Shown here: positions 18,154 through 27,534 of the stretch, piece by piece
Layout: each line of letters begins with the position of its first letter
Numbering within the stretch: the first letter of the stretch is position 1
Assembly: GCF_013911645.1 (NCBI RefSeq)
Contig: NZ_JACESV010000003.1
Span: 186,001-250,000, forward strand
DNA length: 64,000 nt
Direction of reading: 5' to 3'
Origin: Allomuricauda sp.
GTDB taxonomy: Bacteria > Bacteroidota > Bacteroidia > Flavobacteriales > Flavobacteriaceae
Notes under the pieces: model-generated
Seen by the model: the letters and a program-made list of their open reading frames with translations, nothing else
What the model was told of the DNA's origin: nothing
Databases searched by the model: none
Program-made: the position numbers and the translations under genes

Positions 18154-21150
18154 TTAGAATGTGAAGTTGATACCCAATGTAAATGTCCTGATGGAAGGAT
18201 ATTTATCCCTCTCATCATTACCAGGGGACAATCCATTTCTGTTCACTTCAGGGTCTATCCCCTTATACCCTGTTATGGTAGCCAAGTTTAGACCTGATGC
18301 GTAAATGCGGAAGCTCTGGGCAAACTTAATGGCATCTTTTGGCAAGGTGTAGCCCAAGGTAACATTGTCTATCTTCAAGAAGTCCCCATCTTCTACATAA
18401 TAACTCACAAATCGCTGCACATCTTGCAATACGGCTTTGCCGTAAACCATATCGTAAGCAGAATCCAAGGTATTGTAGCTTATTGTAGGGTTTTCATAGA
18501 ACATACGGGAGAAATTCAATATCTGATAGTCCAAGGCGCCTCTTAAATTGACCATTAAATCCCAGTTCTTGTACCTTACCGTATTGTTCCAACTGTAATA
18601 TGCCTTTGGCAGTCCGTTACCCAATACCTGCCTGTCATCATTAGTGGCTTCGGTGGCTGGAACCAAAGATCCATCAGGTCTTTCTATGACCCAAATACCG
18701 TCATCGTTAATGTCTACACTTTTAAGTCCATAAAAATTACCGATCGGTTGGCCTTCTTGCACACGGTGCGTACTTATTTGGATAGGCTCTCCGGTATAAC
18801 CTTCATCAAAGAAATCATTGGTCAACTGGAATTCATCATTGGAAAGCGACATGATTTCGTTGGTGTTTGTAGAATATGTCAAGTTAGCGGTCCACTGAAA
18901 ATTATCTGTTTGGAACGGAGTTACATTCAATAAAAACTCTAGACCGGTATTCTTGATTTGCGCAACGTTGGCGGCAATGGTACCGAAAAAGTATGGAGGT
19001 GTTGGCACACTATAATTGAACAATGCATCCTTTGTGGTTCTGTTATAATAATCAACAGATCCATTGATTCGTCCATCAAGAACACCAAAGTCCAATCCTA
19101 GGTTAAACTCTTCCTTTTTCTCCCAACGTAAATTTGGATTGGCATTACGTGAAGGTATCAGTTGCCTTACCCATTGTCCGTTATTCAAGAAATAATCCCC
19201 GTAGGTAAGTCCGCTCAATGATTGATAATTGGAACCTGCATTGATTCCTGTAACCCCAAAGCCAGTCCTTAACTTTAGGTTGGAAAGCCAATCCCAATTT
19301 TCCGCAAAGGATTCTTGGTTTACACGCCATCCCACTGACACACCTGGGAAATTACCCCATTTATAATCCTCACCAAATCGAGAGGAACCTTCACGGCGCA
19401 AACTGGCCATTAACAAATAGCGATCATCATAATTATAAGTGACCCTAGAGAAGAACGCAATCAATTTATCGGAATTCTTGTAGCTGCCCATTCCGGCCTC
19501 ACCCAATTGAAGTCCTTGTCCGCTACCAAGGTTGTTATAAGTAAAGCCATCTGTTGGAAAACGTCGGTTTGTGGCCCAAAAGCCTTCGTTGGTATTATCT
19601 TCATAATTGTAACCTACCAAACCTGTTACTTTGTGTTTTCCGAAGCTATTGTCGTAATCCACGGTAAACTGACCGTAGTTGCCCACATAATCATCGGTAC
19701 CTCTAGAAGCAAACCCTTCTTGTCCGTTTTTTGTGGTGGACACGTGGTCTTTGGTTTGGTAAAACCCTCTTATATTGGAGTTTCCTTTACGGGTGTACAA
19801 TCCTTTAACCGTAACATTATCACCAAAATCATAGCTTAAAGAAAAGTCAAACCTTGTGTTTCTATACCTGTTCTGGCCTATGGTCTCTTCAATATACGCA
19901 ACTGGGTTATCGTAGAAATATACATCTCTTTCGTACCAGCTTCCATCTTCATTGTATACCGGCTCAGTAGGGTTCCTAATAATGGCCTGTCTGTATATGT
20001 ATGGGTTAAAGCTTTCACCGTCACCAAGGGCATTATATGTTTGTTCGCTTAAAATCACCCCAACATTGGCCTTTAATCGGTTATCGAACATCGCGTGGTT
20101 TACACTTACTCTGGCTGTGTGTTTTTTATTGTCCGATTTCTGAAAAATACCTTCTATATCTCGATAGTTCAATGAAGCTGTCATATTGGAAGTTGAGTTC
20201 CCTCCCCTGAAAATAAGGTTGTGTACTTGGCTAAAGGCATCTCGGGTAATCTCATCAACCCAATCTGTATTTGCACCAAAATCTTGAAGATTGGCCCCAT
20301 TAAAGGTGTATCCCTCTTCAAATTTTTGTCTTAGTTCACCTGCATCCAAAAAGTTCATTCGGTTGGCTATGGTAGAAAGTGAAGCGTACCCATTATACTC
20401 AATGGTCGATTTCATGTCATTTGTTCCTTTCTTTGTTGTGATGATAATCACGCCATTAGTGCCCCGGGTACCGTATATTGCCGTAGCGGAACCATCTTTA
20501 AGTACATCAATGGATTCGATATCCTCGGGTGCCACGGTATTTAAACTCCCCGGAACCCCATCGACCAAAACCAAGGGGTTGGTTCCACCCAAAATTGAAG
20601 ATGTACCCCTTAAATTAATCTGTGTGCCTTCGGTCGGGTCGCCAGAGGGAGCCGAAACGGACAGACCCGCAACTTTACCTTGAATAAGCTGTGCGGCATC
20701 CTTTACGTTACCCTGCACAAAATCCTCCGATTTTACCGTTGCCACCGAACTGGTCACATCGGCACGTTTTTGCGTACCATAACCGATTACCACCACTTCG
20801 GAAAGTTGCTCTAAATCCTCTTTAAGCACCACATTTATGGTAGATTTTCCTTGTGCCGGTATTTCTTGGCTCACAAAACCTAAATAAGAAAACACCAATA
20901 CTGCATCGGATTGCGAAGTTGTAATCTCATAATTTCCATCAAAATCGCTGGCAGTACCATTGGTGGTATTCTTTTCCAATACCGATACACCTGCAATAGG
21001 TATCCCCTGCTCATCTGTAATGCTACCCGTAACCGTCTGTTGGGAAAACCCAGCTTGCGCCATGAAAACGCAGAGCAAGGACAAAACAATCTGTTTTTTT
21101 AAACGATTGGTTCCCAGACATTCTTTAAATAAAAAGCTAGCCAATTTCAT
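18154..21150 (-). CDS. SusC/RagA-family TonB-dependent outer membrane transporter
   Basis: A 998-aa TonB-linked outer membrane protein. After the signal peptide (ends near AQAGFS) comes a carboxypeptidase-regulatory-like domain (about 40-112, GSITDEQGIPIAGVSV), the TonB-box-like segment VVVIGYGTQ near 120, a plug (about 125-230, with INLRGTSS and PLVLVDGVPG), and a long beta-barrel ending in TLGINFTF. It imports ligand captured by the adjacent SusD protein into the periplasm. Its 387-base upstream gap has a 16-bp motif matching the hydroxyproline-operon operator at 15 positions, tying this transporter to the locus. It is the first gene of a two-gene unit. Confidence 0.95.
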   Translation of the reverse strand: MKLASFLFKECLGTNRLKKQIVLSLLCVFMAQAGFSQQTVTGSITDEQGIPIAGVSVLEKNTTNGTASDFDGNYEITTSQSDAVLVFSYLGFVSQEIPAQGKSTINVVLKEDLEQLSEVVVIGYGTQKRADVTSSVATVKSEDFVQGNVKDAAQLIQGKVAGLSVSAPSGDPTEGTQINLRGTSSILGGTNPLVLVDGVPGSLNTVAPEDIESIDVLKDGSATAIYGTRGTNGVIIITTKKGTNDMKSTIEYNGYASLSTIANRMNFLDAGELRQKFEEGYTFNGANLQDFGANTDWVDEITRDAFSQVHNLIFRGGNSTSNMTASLNYRDIEGIFQKSDNKKHTARVSVNHAMFDNRLKANVGVILSEQTYNALGDGESFNPYIYRQAIIRNPTEPVYNEDGSWYERDVYFYDNPVAYIEETIGQNRYRNTRFDFSLSYDFGDNVTVKGLYTRKGNSNIRGFYQTKDHVSTTKNGQEGFASRGTDDYVGNYGQFTVDYDNSFGKHKVTGLVGYNYEDNTNEGFWATNRRFPTDGFTYNNLGSGQGLQLGEAGMGSYKNSDKLIAFFSRVTYNYDDRYLLMASLRREGSSRFGEDYKWGNFPGVSVGWRVNQESFAENWDWLSNLKLRTGFGVTGINAGSNYQSLSGLTYGDYFLNNGQWVRQLIPSRNANPNLRWEKKEEFNLGLDFGVLDGRINGSVDYYNRTTKDALFNYSVPTPPYFFGTIAANVAQIKNTGLEFLLNVTPFQTDNFQWTANLTYSTNTNEIMSLSNDEFQLTNDFFDEGYTGEPIQISTHRVQEGQPIGNFYGLKSVDINDDGIWVIERPDGSLVPATEATNDDRQVLGNGLPKAYYSWNNTVRYKNWDLMVNLRGALDYQILNFSRMFYENPTISYNTLDSAYDMVYGKAVLQDVQRFVSYYVEDGDFLKIDNVTLGYTLPKDAIKFAQSFRIYASGLNLATITGYKGIDPEVNRNGLSPGNDERDKYPSIRTFTLGINFTF

Positions 21151-21537
21151 AATACATTTTAATTTGTTTAGTTAATTCTCCAAGTAAAAAACCATTGCTC
21201 AACATCGTTAATGTTTTATTAAAGATTAATAAGCGTTAATTTCACACTTGTAAATGTAAACTTATGTATCAGAAGATTTCTGGAAATATTATCCGGTTTT
21301 GATATTATATTGACCAATCAAGGCTATTTTCTTTATCATAATCGACTTAATCCTATCAATACACCTATATTAAGTATAATTTACACACTTGTTTCTAAGG
21401 GGTTGTTATTATTAAAAATTGGAAAGACACCCTTTTTACCTTCCATATAATCCTATCCCAAAAAAGAAACACATCATTCCACCAACTCAAATTAAGTGCA
21501 GATAAAACCCTAACTTTAAAAGCCAATTTTTTAGACT
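21151..21537. other. Intergenic region between susC and exonuclease gene
   Basis: A 387-base AT-rich gap between divergent genes. Apart from the operator-like motif at 21300-21315 I see no ORF, no RNA gene and no exact TAnnTTTG box for susC. Confidence 0.6.
21300..21315 (+). promoter_or_regulatory. Putative operator upstream of susC
   Basis: TGATATTATATTGACC differs at one position from the motif in the regulator/hydroxyproline-operon intergenic region. It sits 150-165 bases upstream of susC in the same orientation relative to the minus-strand target genes. The following CCAATCAAGG resembles the second half of the hypD site. Confidence 0.55.
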
Positions 21538-22908
21538 TTGTACACCATAATTGACATAGAAACCACAGGTAACGGAATCAAGGGAAATAAGATCACCGAA
21601 ATCTCTATTTTTAAATATGATGGTAACCAAGTCGTGGATGAATTCACTTCACTGGTAAACCCTCAATGTCCCATTCCCTATTTTATAACCGGACTTACAG
21701 GAATTGACGACCAAATGGTGCAAAATGCACCTACCTTCCCGGAAATTGCAGATACTGTAAAATTTATTACGGAGGGTTGCATTTTTGTGGCCCACTCCGT
21801 TAATTTTGATTATGGTGTGATCAAAGAAGAGTTTCGACAAATCGGCATTGATTTTACTCGTAAAAAGCTCTGTACGGTACGTTTATCCCGTAAGTTGATT
21901 CCCGGTCTACGTTCTTACAGTCTGGGAAAGTTGTGTTCTGCGGTCCAAATTCCCTTGGTGGATCGCCACCGTGCTCGGGGAGATGCGCATGCTACAGTGC
22001 TTTTGTTTGAAAAGCTTTTGAGAAAACCTGAATCGGAAGTGGTTTTTAAAAAGTTTTTGAATGCCCGAAGTCAAGAAGCCACCCTTCCGCCCCATCTGCC
22101 CAAATCCGTTTTTGACAAGATTCCCCAAAAACCCGGCATCTATTATTTTATGAACCAAAAAGGGGAAATTATTTATGTGGGAAAGGCCATCAACTTAAAA
22201 AAAAGGGTGTTGGGACATTTTTACGACAAGAGCCGCAAAGAAATCCAAATGTGCAGCGAAACGGCCAATATTGACTTTAAGTTGGCTGGCAGCGAATTGG
22301 TGGCCCTTTTGATGGAATCCGCAGAAATAAAAAGATTGTTCCCACCATACAACCGTGCCCAAAAAAGAACAGGGAGACAATATGCCATTTTTGCCTACGA
22401 GGACAGAAACGGAATAATGCACCTTGCCTACAATACCATTAAAGGGGTTCCCAACCCATTAAAAGTGATTCATAACCAAACAGAGTGCCGAGCATATTTG
22501 GAAGAAGTGTGCAAAAGTTTTTCGCTCTGCCCAAGGTATTGCCATTTACAACAGACCAACGCGGCTTGTTCCCATCATGAGATAAATTCCTGCGGAGGTA
22601 TTTGTACGGGCGATGAAAATGCCGAAGATTACAACCAAAAGGTTGAAGAAGCGATTGCGAACATGAAACTATTGACTTCGGAGGTTCGAATCATCAAGGA
22701 AAAAGGCAGGGATGAAAACGAAAGTGCCGTGGTTTTGATTGCGGATGTTATTTACAAAGGTTTTGGTTTTATTGATACCGATATTCAAATTTCAACCATA
22801 GATGATGTTGAGGCCTTTATCACTCCACAAAAACATACCGTGGAAACCGAAAGTATTCTTACCCAATATTTTTTGAAGCACGACAAGAGCCAAATACTTG
22901 TCCATTAA
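21538..22908 (+). CDS. DEDD exonuclease / GIY-YIG nuclease fusion (PolC-epsilon/UvrC-like)
   Basis: A 456-aa fusion. Residues 1-170 are a DnaQ-type exonuclease with ExoI motif DIETTG at residues 6-11, ExoII around HSVNFDYGV near 84 and ExoIII around HRARGDAHAT near 145. Residues about 195-275 are a GIY-YIG domain (PGIYYFMNQKGEIIYVGKA) as in UvrC/Cho, followed by a Cys-rich tail (CPRYCH, CGGICTG). Such fusions occur in Bacteroidota and actinobacteria and are thought to act in DNA repair. The start must be TTG at 21538: the catalytic DIETTG begins five residues later and no ATG precedes it. Confidence 0.88.
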   Translation: MYTIIDIETTGNGIKGNKITEISIFKYDGNQVVDEFTSLVNPQCPIPYFITGLTGIDDQMVQNAPTFPEIADTVKFITEGCIFVAHSVNFDYGVIKEEFRQIGIDFTRKKLCTVRLSRKLIPGLRSYSLGKLCSAVQIPLVDRHRARGDAHATVLLFEKLLRKPESEVVFKKFLNARSQEATLPPHLPKSVFDKIPQKPGIYYFMNQKGEIIYVGKAINLKKRVLGHFYDKSRKEIQMCSETANIDFKLAGSELVALLMESAEIKRLFPPYNRAQKRTGRQYAIFAYEDRNGIMHLAYNTIKGVPNPLKVIHNQTECRAYLEEVCKSFSLCPRYCHLQQTNAACSHHEINSCGGICTGDENAEDYNQKVEEAIANMKLLTSEVRIIKEKGRDENESAVVLIADVIYKGFGFIDTDIQISTIDDVEAFITPQKHTVETESILTQYFLKHDKSQILVH

Positions 22909-22926
22909 AGCAATCTTAGCCTTAAG

Positions 22927-23703
22927 CTATGCTTCTGGCTTCAAAGTCACTTTAAAACGAGCCGAATCATTCAGTTTTTGAAATCCTTTGTGCAATTCGG
23001 TTTGATTTACGGCATAGGGGTAAAACGATATGGGTTCAATACAGACCATATTCCGCACCTCTGTCCAGCACATAAAATTTCCAAAACCTTCGGTTTCAAT
23101 GGTGATTTGTTTCTCATCTTTAAGTGTGATGGAAGCGCAATCTGCCACTTGAAGCGCCCGACTCCCAACTTCCAAAACCTCATCCAACGTAATTTCTTGT
23201 CCCTTGGCCACAATCATTGGCGATTTTGAATGTAATTTAAAAGCAGGATGATACCCTAACATAAAAGGCATTCCCTTTTCTCCATAGATTTTAAAATGAA
23301 TTTCCAATCCATCATCGGTCAATAAGAAGGATTTCTCGAACCTAAAATCGTAAGGCCATGATAAAACTGCTTCGGTGGATTTTTCCGGAAATTTTGAATT
23401 GGAAACTTCGGTTCCCGATTGGTATTGCTTTACAAAAACGGCAGAAGTATCGGTTTGGTGCTCCAAATTGTACTCCATTTGTCGCAAAAGTCCATGTTGG
23501 TCTTGAATTGCATCCCCTTTTGGTGTTTTTACATGAAAATCAGACTCGTTTACCGGACCGATTATAGGGAACATTTCAGTATCGGTGCTGCCCCACCCCG
23601 GGCTTCCTTTTTGGTGAATAAATTCGTGTCCGTTTACTTCATAGCCCACAAGTTCCCCCGCATCAATCTTTACTACGGAAGTAGTTGTTTGTAGTGTTAC
23701 CAT
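22927..23703 (-). CDS. Aldose 1-epimerase family protein
   Basis: A 258-aa galactose-mutarotase-like protein. The family's HQKGSPGWGSTDTEMFPIIG segment lies at residues 29-48 and GYHPAFKL near 148 carries the catalytic-type His; the ligand-binding Trp/Glu area is near MCWTEVRN. It would interconvert alpha and beta anomers of a sugar or act on sugar phosphates in the cytoplasm; there is no signal peptide. It overlaps the end of the M20 peptidase gene by one base and is probably co-transcribed with it, although the two activities have no obvious link. The exact sugar is unknown. Confidence 0.82.
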   Translation of the reverse strand: MVTLQTTTSVVKIDAGELVGYEVNGHEFIHQKGSPGWGSTDTEMFPIIGPVNESDFHVKTPKGDAIQDQHGLLRQMEYNLEHQTDTSAVFVKQYQSGTEVSNSKFPEKSTEAVLSWPYDFRFEKSFLLTDDGLEIHFKIYGEKGMPFMLGYHPAFKLHSKSPMIVAKGQEITLDEVLEVGSRALQVADCASITLKDEKQITIETEGFGNFMCWTEVRNMVCIEPISFYPYAVNQTELHKGFQKLNDSARFKVTLKPEA

Positions 23704-25001
23704 TATTTGGTGTTTATCAATCGGTAAATCAAAATGGCAGTACGTTTTGTCAACGCTTCAATGGTATTCAAGTTAACGGTTTCCTGAGGGGTATGTGCTC
23801 CAGAGCCCATAGTGCCCAATCCGTCCAAGCCATCCACATAATTGGCAACAAAAGAGATATCGGCAGCACCTCTTTTGCCAGGGTCATAGGCCAAGACTTC
23901 ACCTTGTTTTAGATCCAAACTTACATCATTAAGTGTGCTCAACAATGCACGATTTCCTTCTGTAGGACCCATGGCAGGGTAGCTATCGGTAAAACTAATA
24001 CTTGCTGAAGTCTGTGGAAGATTATTGGCTGCGATTTCCCTCATTTTGGCTCTAGCACGTTCTTTTTGCCCTTCGGATATAAATCGAAGTCCACCTTTAA
24101 CCACAGCTTTTTGAGCAACCACATTGGTCTTTCCGAAGGCATCACCCTTGCTGGTCAGTTCATCATAATTCACAAAAGTTCCACCAAGCAGTACACCTGG
24201 ATTAAAGGTTAGCAAGTCCTCCCCTTTTACATCAGTGTAAAATTGATGTAGGATTCGGGACATTTCAAAAATGGCACCTGCTCCTGTATTTTCACTAAAA
24301 ACACCAGAGGAATGTGCACGTTTACCCTCAACCTCAACTGCCCATCCCGAGGATCCTCTTCTAGCAACAGTGGCATAGTTGAAGCCCGTGGAGGTTTCAA
24401 ATCCCAAGGCTACATCGCTTCGCTTTGCGGCATCAATCAAATCTTTTCTACTGATGGACAAAGGCTTACCTGTACTCTCTTCGTCCCCAGTAAAGGCTAC
24501 AATAATCTGTGCATCATCCAACAGACCATTGTCCGATAATGCTTTTAGGGCATACAGTACAATTACATCGCCGCCCTTCATATCGTTGCCACCCGGGGCA
24601 TGGGCAATACTGTCGTTAACCATTTCAAAAGTTTGAAACGGACTGTCTTCCTCAAAAACGGTATCCAAATGACCAATAAGCAGCAGCTTTTTTCCTTTTG
24701 AGCCAGAGGTTTCGGCAAATAAGTGACCTGAGCGGTTCATTTCGGCTGGCATTTCTATCCACTTGGTCTCAAATCCGATATTGTCAAAGGCATCTTTAAA
24801 AACCATACCCACTTTTTTAACGCCTTCGGCATTAAGGGTACCGCTATTTATGTTCACTACCCTTTCCAAAAAATCAATTGCATCGGAATTATTTTTTTCA
24901 ATGGTCGAAACAATCTTTTTTTCGGTTCTGGAAAGTTTTTGTGCAGTTATGGATGCAGTTAAAAGCAAAGCAAATAAGGTGGAATAATATTTAAATGTCA
25001 T
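23703..25001 (-). CDS. Secreted M20-family metallopeptidase
   Basis: A 432-aa zinc peptidase of the M20A group (carboxypeptidase G2/glutamate carboxypeptidase-like) with a signal peptide (ends near TASITA). Metal-site motifs are LIGHLDTV near 108, GGNDMKGGD near 138 and FTGDEESTGKP near 170, with a late His in GSGAHTPQE near 407. The dimerisation domain lies about 205-320. It should remove C-terminal residues from short peptides in the periplasm. It is followed directly (1-base overlap) by the aldose epimerase gene. Confidence 0.87.
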   Translation of the reverse strand: MTFKYYSTLFALLLTASITAQKLSRTEKKIVSTIEKNNSDAIDFLERVVNINSGTLNAEGVKKVGMVFKDAFDNIGFETKWIEMPAEMNRSGHLFAETSGSKGKKLLLIGHLDTVFEEDSPFQTFEMVNDSIAHAPGGNDMKGGDVIVLYALKALSDNGLLDDAQIIVAFTGDEESTGKPLSISRKDLIDAAKRSDVALGFETSTGFNYATVARRGSSGWAVEVEGKRAHSSGVFSENTGAGAIFEMSRILHQFYTDVKGEDLLTFNPGVLLGGTFVNYDELTSKGDAFGKTNVVAQKAVVKGGLRFISEGQKERARAKMREIAANNLPQTSASISFTDSYPAMGPTEGNRALLSTLNDVSLDLKQGEVLAYDPGKRGAADISFVANYVDGLDGLGTMGSGAHTPQETVNLNTIEALTKRTAILIYRLINTK

Positions 25002-25065
25002 GGTGGGTTATTTTGTTTTACAAGTTATCAATTTAGATTGAAAAGCCCACACGGGAAAACGGCTT

Positions 25066-26307
25066 CTATTCGAATTGAATGGCTTTTACCGGTGTTATTT
25101 TAGTGATGATGTACGATGGCACCAAAAGCATCAATAAACAAAGCAACATCACCCCGATGTTCAAAAGCAAGATGGTCGGCATATCCATGTGCACGGGAAT
25201 GTAGTCGATGTAATATTCCTCGGGGTTCGGAAATTTGAACATACGGTACTTATTCTGAAGAAAAATGAGTCCCAGACCTATGAGGTTGCCCCAAAAAAGC
25301 CCGATGGCGATCAAATAGGCAGCGTTGTACAAAAAGACTTTCCGGATGCTCCAATTGGCGGACCCCAGTGCTTTTAAAATTCCTATCATTTGGGTACGTT
25401 CTAGAATCAAGACCAGCAAAGCTGTGATCATGTTGATACCGCCAACAATGATCATAATGCCAATGATCAGGGCAATATTAAAATCAAAAAGGCCTATCCA
25501 TTCAAAAATTCGGTAATATTTACTTCTGATGTTTTGGGTATCCAAAACGGATACCGTTTTACCGTAGATCTCGTTGCTTTTTTCTTCCAATTGGTCAAAA
25601 TCATCGAGAAAAACCTCAAAATTGCCAATCTGGTTTTCTTTCCATTTGTTCATCCGTTGAATGTGGCGAATATCCACAAACACATAAGTTTCGTCAAACT
25701 CCTCAAAACCGCTATCATAAATACCGACAATCTTAAACCTCCTATTGTTGGGCATTTTGGAGGCATCACCATCCCGAAGAAAAAAGGAAAAGAAGGTATC
25801 GCCAACTTTTAACCGTAATCTATTGGCCATTAAACTGGATATGAGCACCTCCTCGTTCAGTTTACCGCCATAATCGGGCAATCTGCCCTCGACCAGATAT
25901 TCTTTAAAGGTGCTCCAATCGTAATCGGTTCCCACGCCTTTGGCCAACATGCCCTCAAAAGTATCGGCCGTTCGGATAATTCCACCTTTGGTGGCCACTG
26001 CCTGTACGTGCTTTACGCCTTCTACATTCTTAAACTCAGGATAAAAATCTTGATTTATGGAAACCGGCATCAGGGAGACTTCGGAATTGTTGTTGTCGAA
26101 ATTGGAAATTTGGATATGGCCATTGAATGCGGCGACCTTTTCACGAATTTTATTTTTTAGGCCGACACCCGTTGCAATGGCAATAAGCATCATTACCACA
26201 CCGATTGCGATTGCAGCGATTGCAATTTTTATTATCGGGGCGGAAATACTAATTTTATGTTCCTTCCCTGTAACAAGGCGTTTGGCAATAAATAACTCTA
26301 AATTCAA
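25066..26307 (-). CDS. LolC/LolE-like ABC transporter permease (FtsX family)
   Basis: A 413-aa inner membrane protein with one N-terminal transmembrane segment (about 25-50), a large periplasmic MacB-PCD-type domain (about 55-270) and three C-terminal transmembrane segments (about 280-305, 325-360, 375-405). This is the layout of LolC/LolE/FtsX permeases that, with a LolD ATPase, pull lipoproteins from the inner membrane. No ATPase is next to it. The start is TTG at 26307 (MNLELFIAKRLV), well matched to family N-termini. Its start codon is only three bases from that of the divergent NamZ-like gene, which is unusual. Confidence 0.85.
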   Translation of the reverse strand: MNLELFIAKRLVTGKEHKISISAPIIKIAIAAIAIGVVMMLIAIATGVGLKNKIREKVAAFNGHIQISNFDNNNSEVSLMPVSINQDFYPEFKNVEGVKHVQAVATKGGIIRTADTFEGMLAKGVGTDYDWSTFKEYLVEGRLPDYGGKLNEEVLISSLMANRLRLKVGDTFFSFFLRDGDASKMPNNRRFKIVGIYDSGFEEFDETYVFVDIRHIQRMNKWKENQIGNFEVFLDDFDQLEEKSNEIYGKTVSVLDTQNIRSKYYRIFEWIGLFDFNIALIIGIMIIVGGINMITALLVLILERTQMIGILKALGSANWSIRKVFLYNAAYLIAIGLFWGNLIGLGLIFLQNKYRMFKFPNPEEYYIDYIPVHMDMPTILLLNIGVMLLCLLMLLVPSYIITKITPVKAIQFE

Positions 26308-26310
26308 CGA

Positions 26311-27534
26311 ATGCCCATTTTATCTAAAATCAAAAGTACAGTTTTATTGTTGTTTTTGGTCTTTTCATCATGCAAGGGACAACAAAAAGAGGCCTTTTCT
26401 GCTTCAGAACCCTCAACCGAAGCACCTGCTCCCATTAAAGTAGCAGCTAATCGTACCGAAGTTTATCTCCCGCTTTTAAAAGGTAAGGCAGTAGGTGTAG
26501 TTGCCAACCCAACAAGTGTTGTTTTTAACGAAAAAGGGCATACACATTTGGTGGACTCCCTACTTTCCTCTGGTGTTGATGTGAAGCAAGTTTTTGCCCC
26601 CGAACACGGTTTTAGGGGTACGGCAGATGCGGGGGAACATGTTAAAGATGGTGTGGACACCCAAACTGGCCTGCCCATAATCTCCCTTTACGGCAAAAAC
26701 CGTAAACCTTCCAAAGAACAGCTGAGCAATTTGGATGTCGTTGTTTTTGATATTCAGGATGTGGGGGTTCGATTCTATACATTTATTGCCTCGTTGCAAC
26801 TGGTGATGGAAGCCTGTGCCGAAAATGACATACCCATTATTGTTTTGGACAGACCCAATCCCAACGGGCACTATGTAGATGGCCCTACCATGATGAAAGA
26901 GCATACCAGCTATTTGGGGATGAACACGATTCCGTTGGTCTACGGGATGACGATGGGCGAATACGCAAAAATGCTCAACGGCGAAGGATGGTTGAAAAAT
27001 GGCAACAAAGCTGATTTAACCGTTGTGGAATTGGAAAACTATACGCACGAATCCGAATATCATTTGCCTATTAGACCCTCCCCTAACCTGCCGAACGACA
27101 AATCAATTACGCTGTACCCGAGCTTGGGCTTGTTTGAAGGCACCAATGTGAATGCGGGACGTGGCACCGAGTTCCAATTTCAACGTTATGGGGCTTCTTT
27201 TATGGACAGCACAGCCTATGATTTCAGTTATGTGCCCGAACCCAATTTTGGCTCTAAATATCCTAAAGAGGAGGGCAAGACCTGTTATGGTCGAGACCTG
27301 TCCAAAACCCCCAGAATGAACAAAGTGACGATGGAATGGATCATTGATGCCTACAACAACACCTTGGACAAGTCCAAATTCTTTTTAACGAGCGGTTTCA
27401 CCAAACACGCGGGCACTCCCCTACTTCAAAAACAGATTGAGAAAGGTATGACCAACGAAGAAATCAAGGCCACTTGGCAAGCGGATCTGGAAAACTTTAA
27501 AAAAATACGAGCGAAGTATTTGATTTATGATTGA
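26311..27534 (+). CDS. NamZ-type exo-beta-N-acetylmuramidase lipoprotein (DUF1343, GH171)
   Basis: A 407-aa lipoprotein (lipobox VFSSC near residue 21) of the DUF1343 family. Hallmarks are VANPTSVV near 70, FAPEHGFRG near 97 with the Glu-His pair, VFDIQDVGVRFYTF near 146 and DRPNPNGHYVDGP near 180. Characterised DUF1343 proteins (NamZ) release terminal MurNAc from peptidoglycan fragments and found family GH171. The protein would act in the periplasm or at the outer membrane in muropeptide recycling. It is divergent from the permease with three bases between start codons, so any promoter lies inside the neighbour's reading frame. Confidence 0.87.
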   Translation: MPILSKIKSTVLLLFLVFSSCKGQQKEAFSASEPSTEAPAPIKVAANRTEVYLPLLKGKAVGVVANPTSVVFNEKGHTHLVDSLLSSGVDVKQVFAPEHGFRGTADAGEHVKDGVDTQTGLPIISLYGKNRKPSKEQLSNLDVVVFDIQDVGVRFYTFIASLQLVMEACAENDIPIIVLDRPNPNGHYVDGPTMMKEHTSYLGMNTIPLVYGMTMGEYAKMLNGEGWLKNGNKADLTVVELENYTHESEYHLPIRPSPNLPNDKSITLYPSLGLFEGTNVNAGRGTEFQFQRYGASFMDSTAYDFSYVPEPNFGSKYPKEEGKTCYGRDLSKTPRMNKVTMEWIIDAYNNTLDKSKFFLTSGFTKHAGTPLLQKQIEKGMTNEEIKATWQADLENFKKIRAKYLIYD

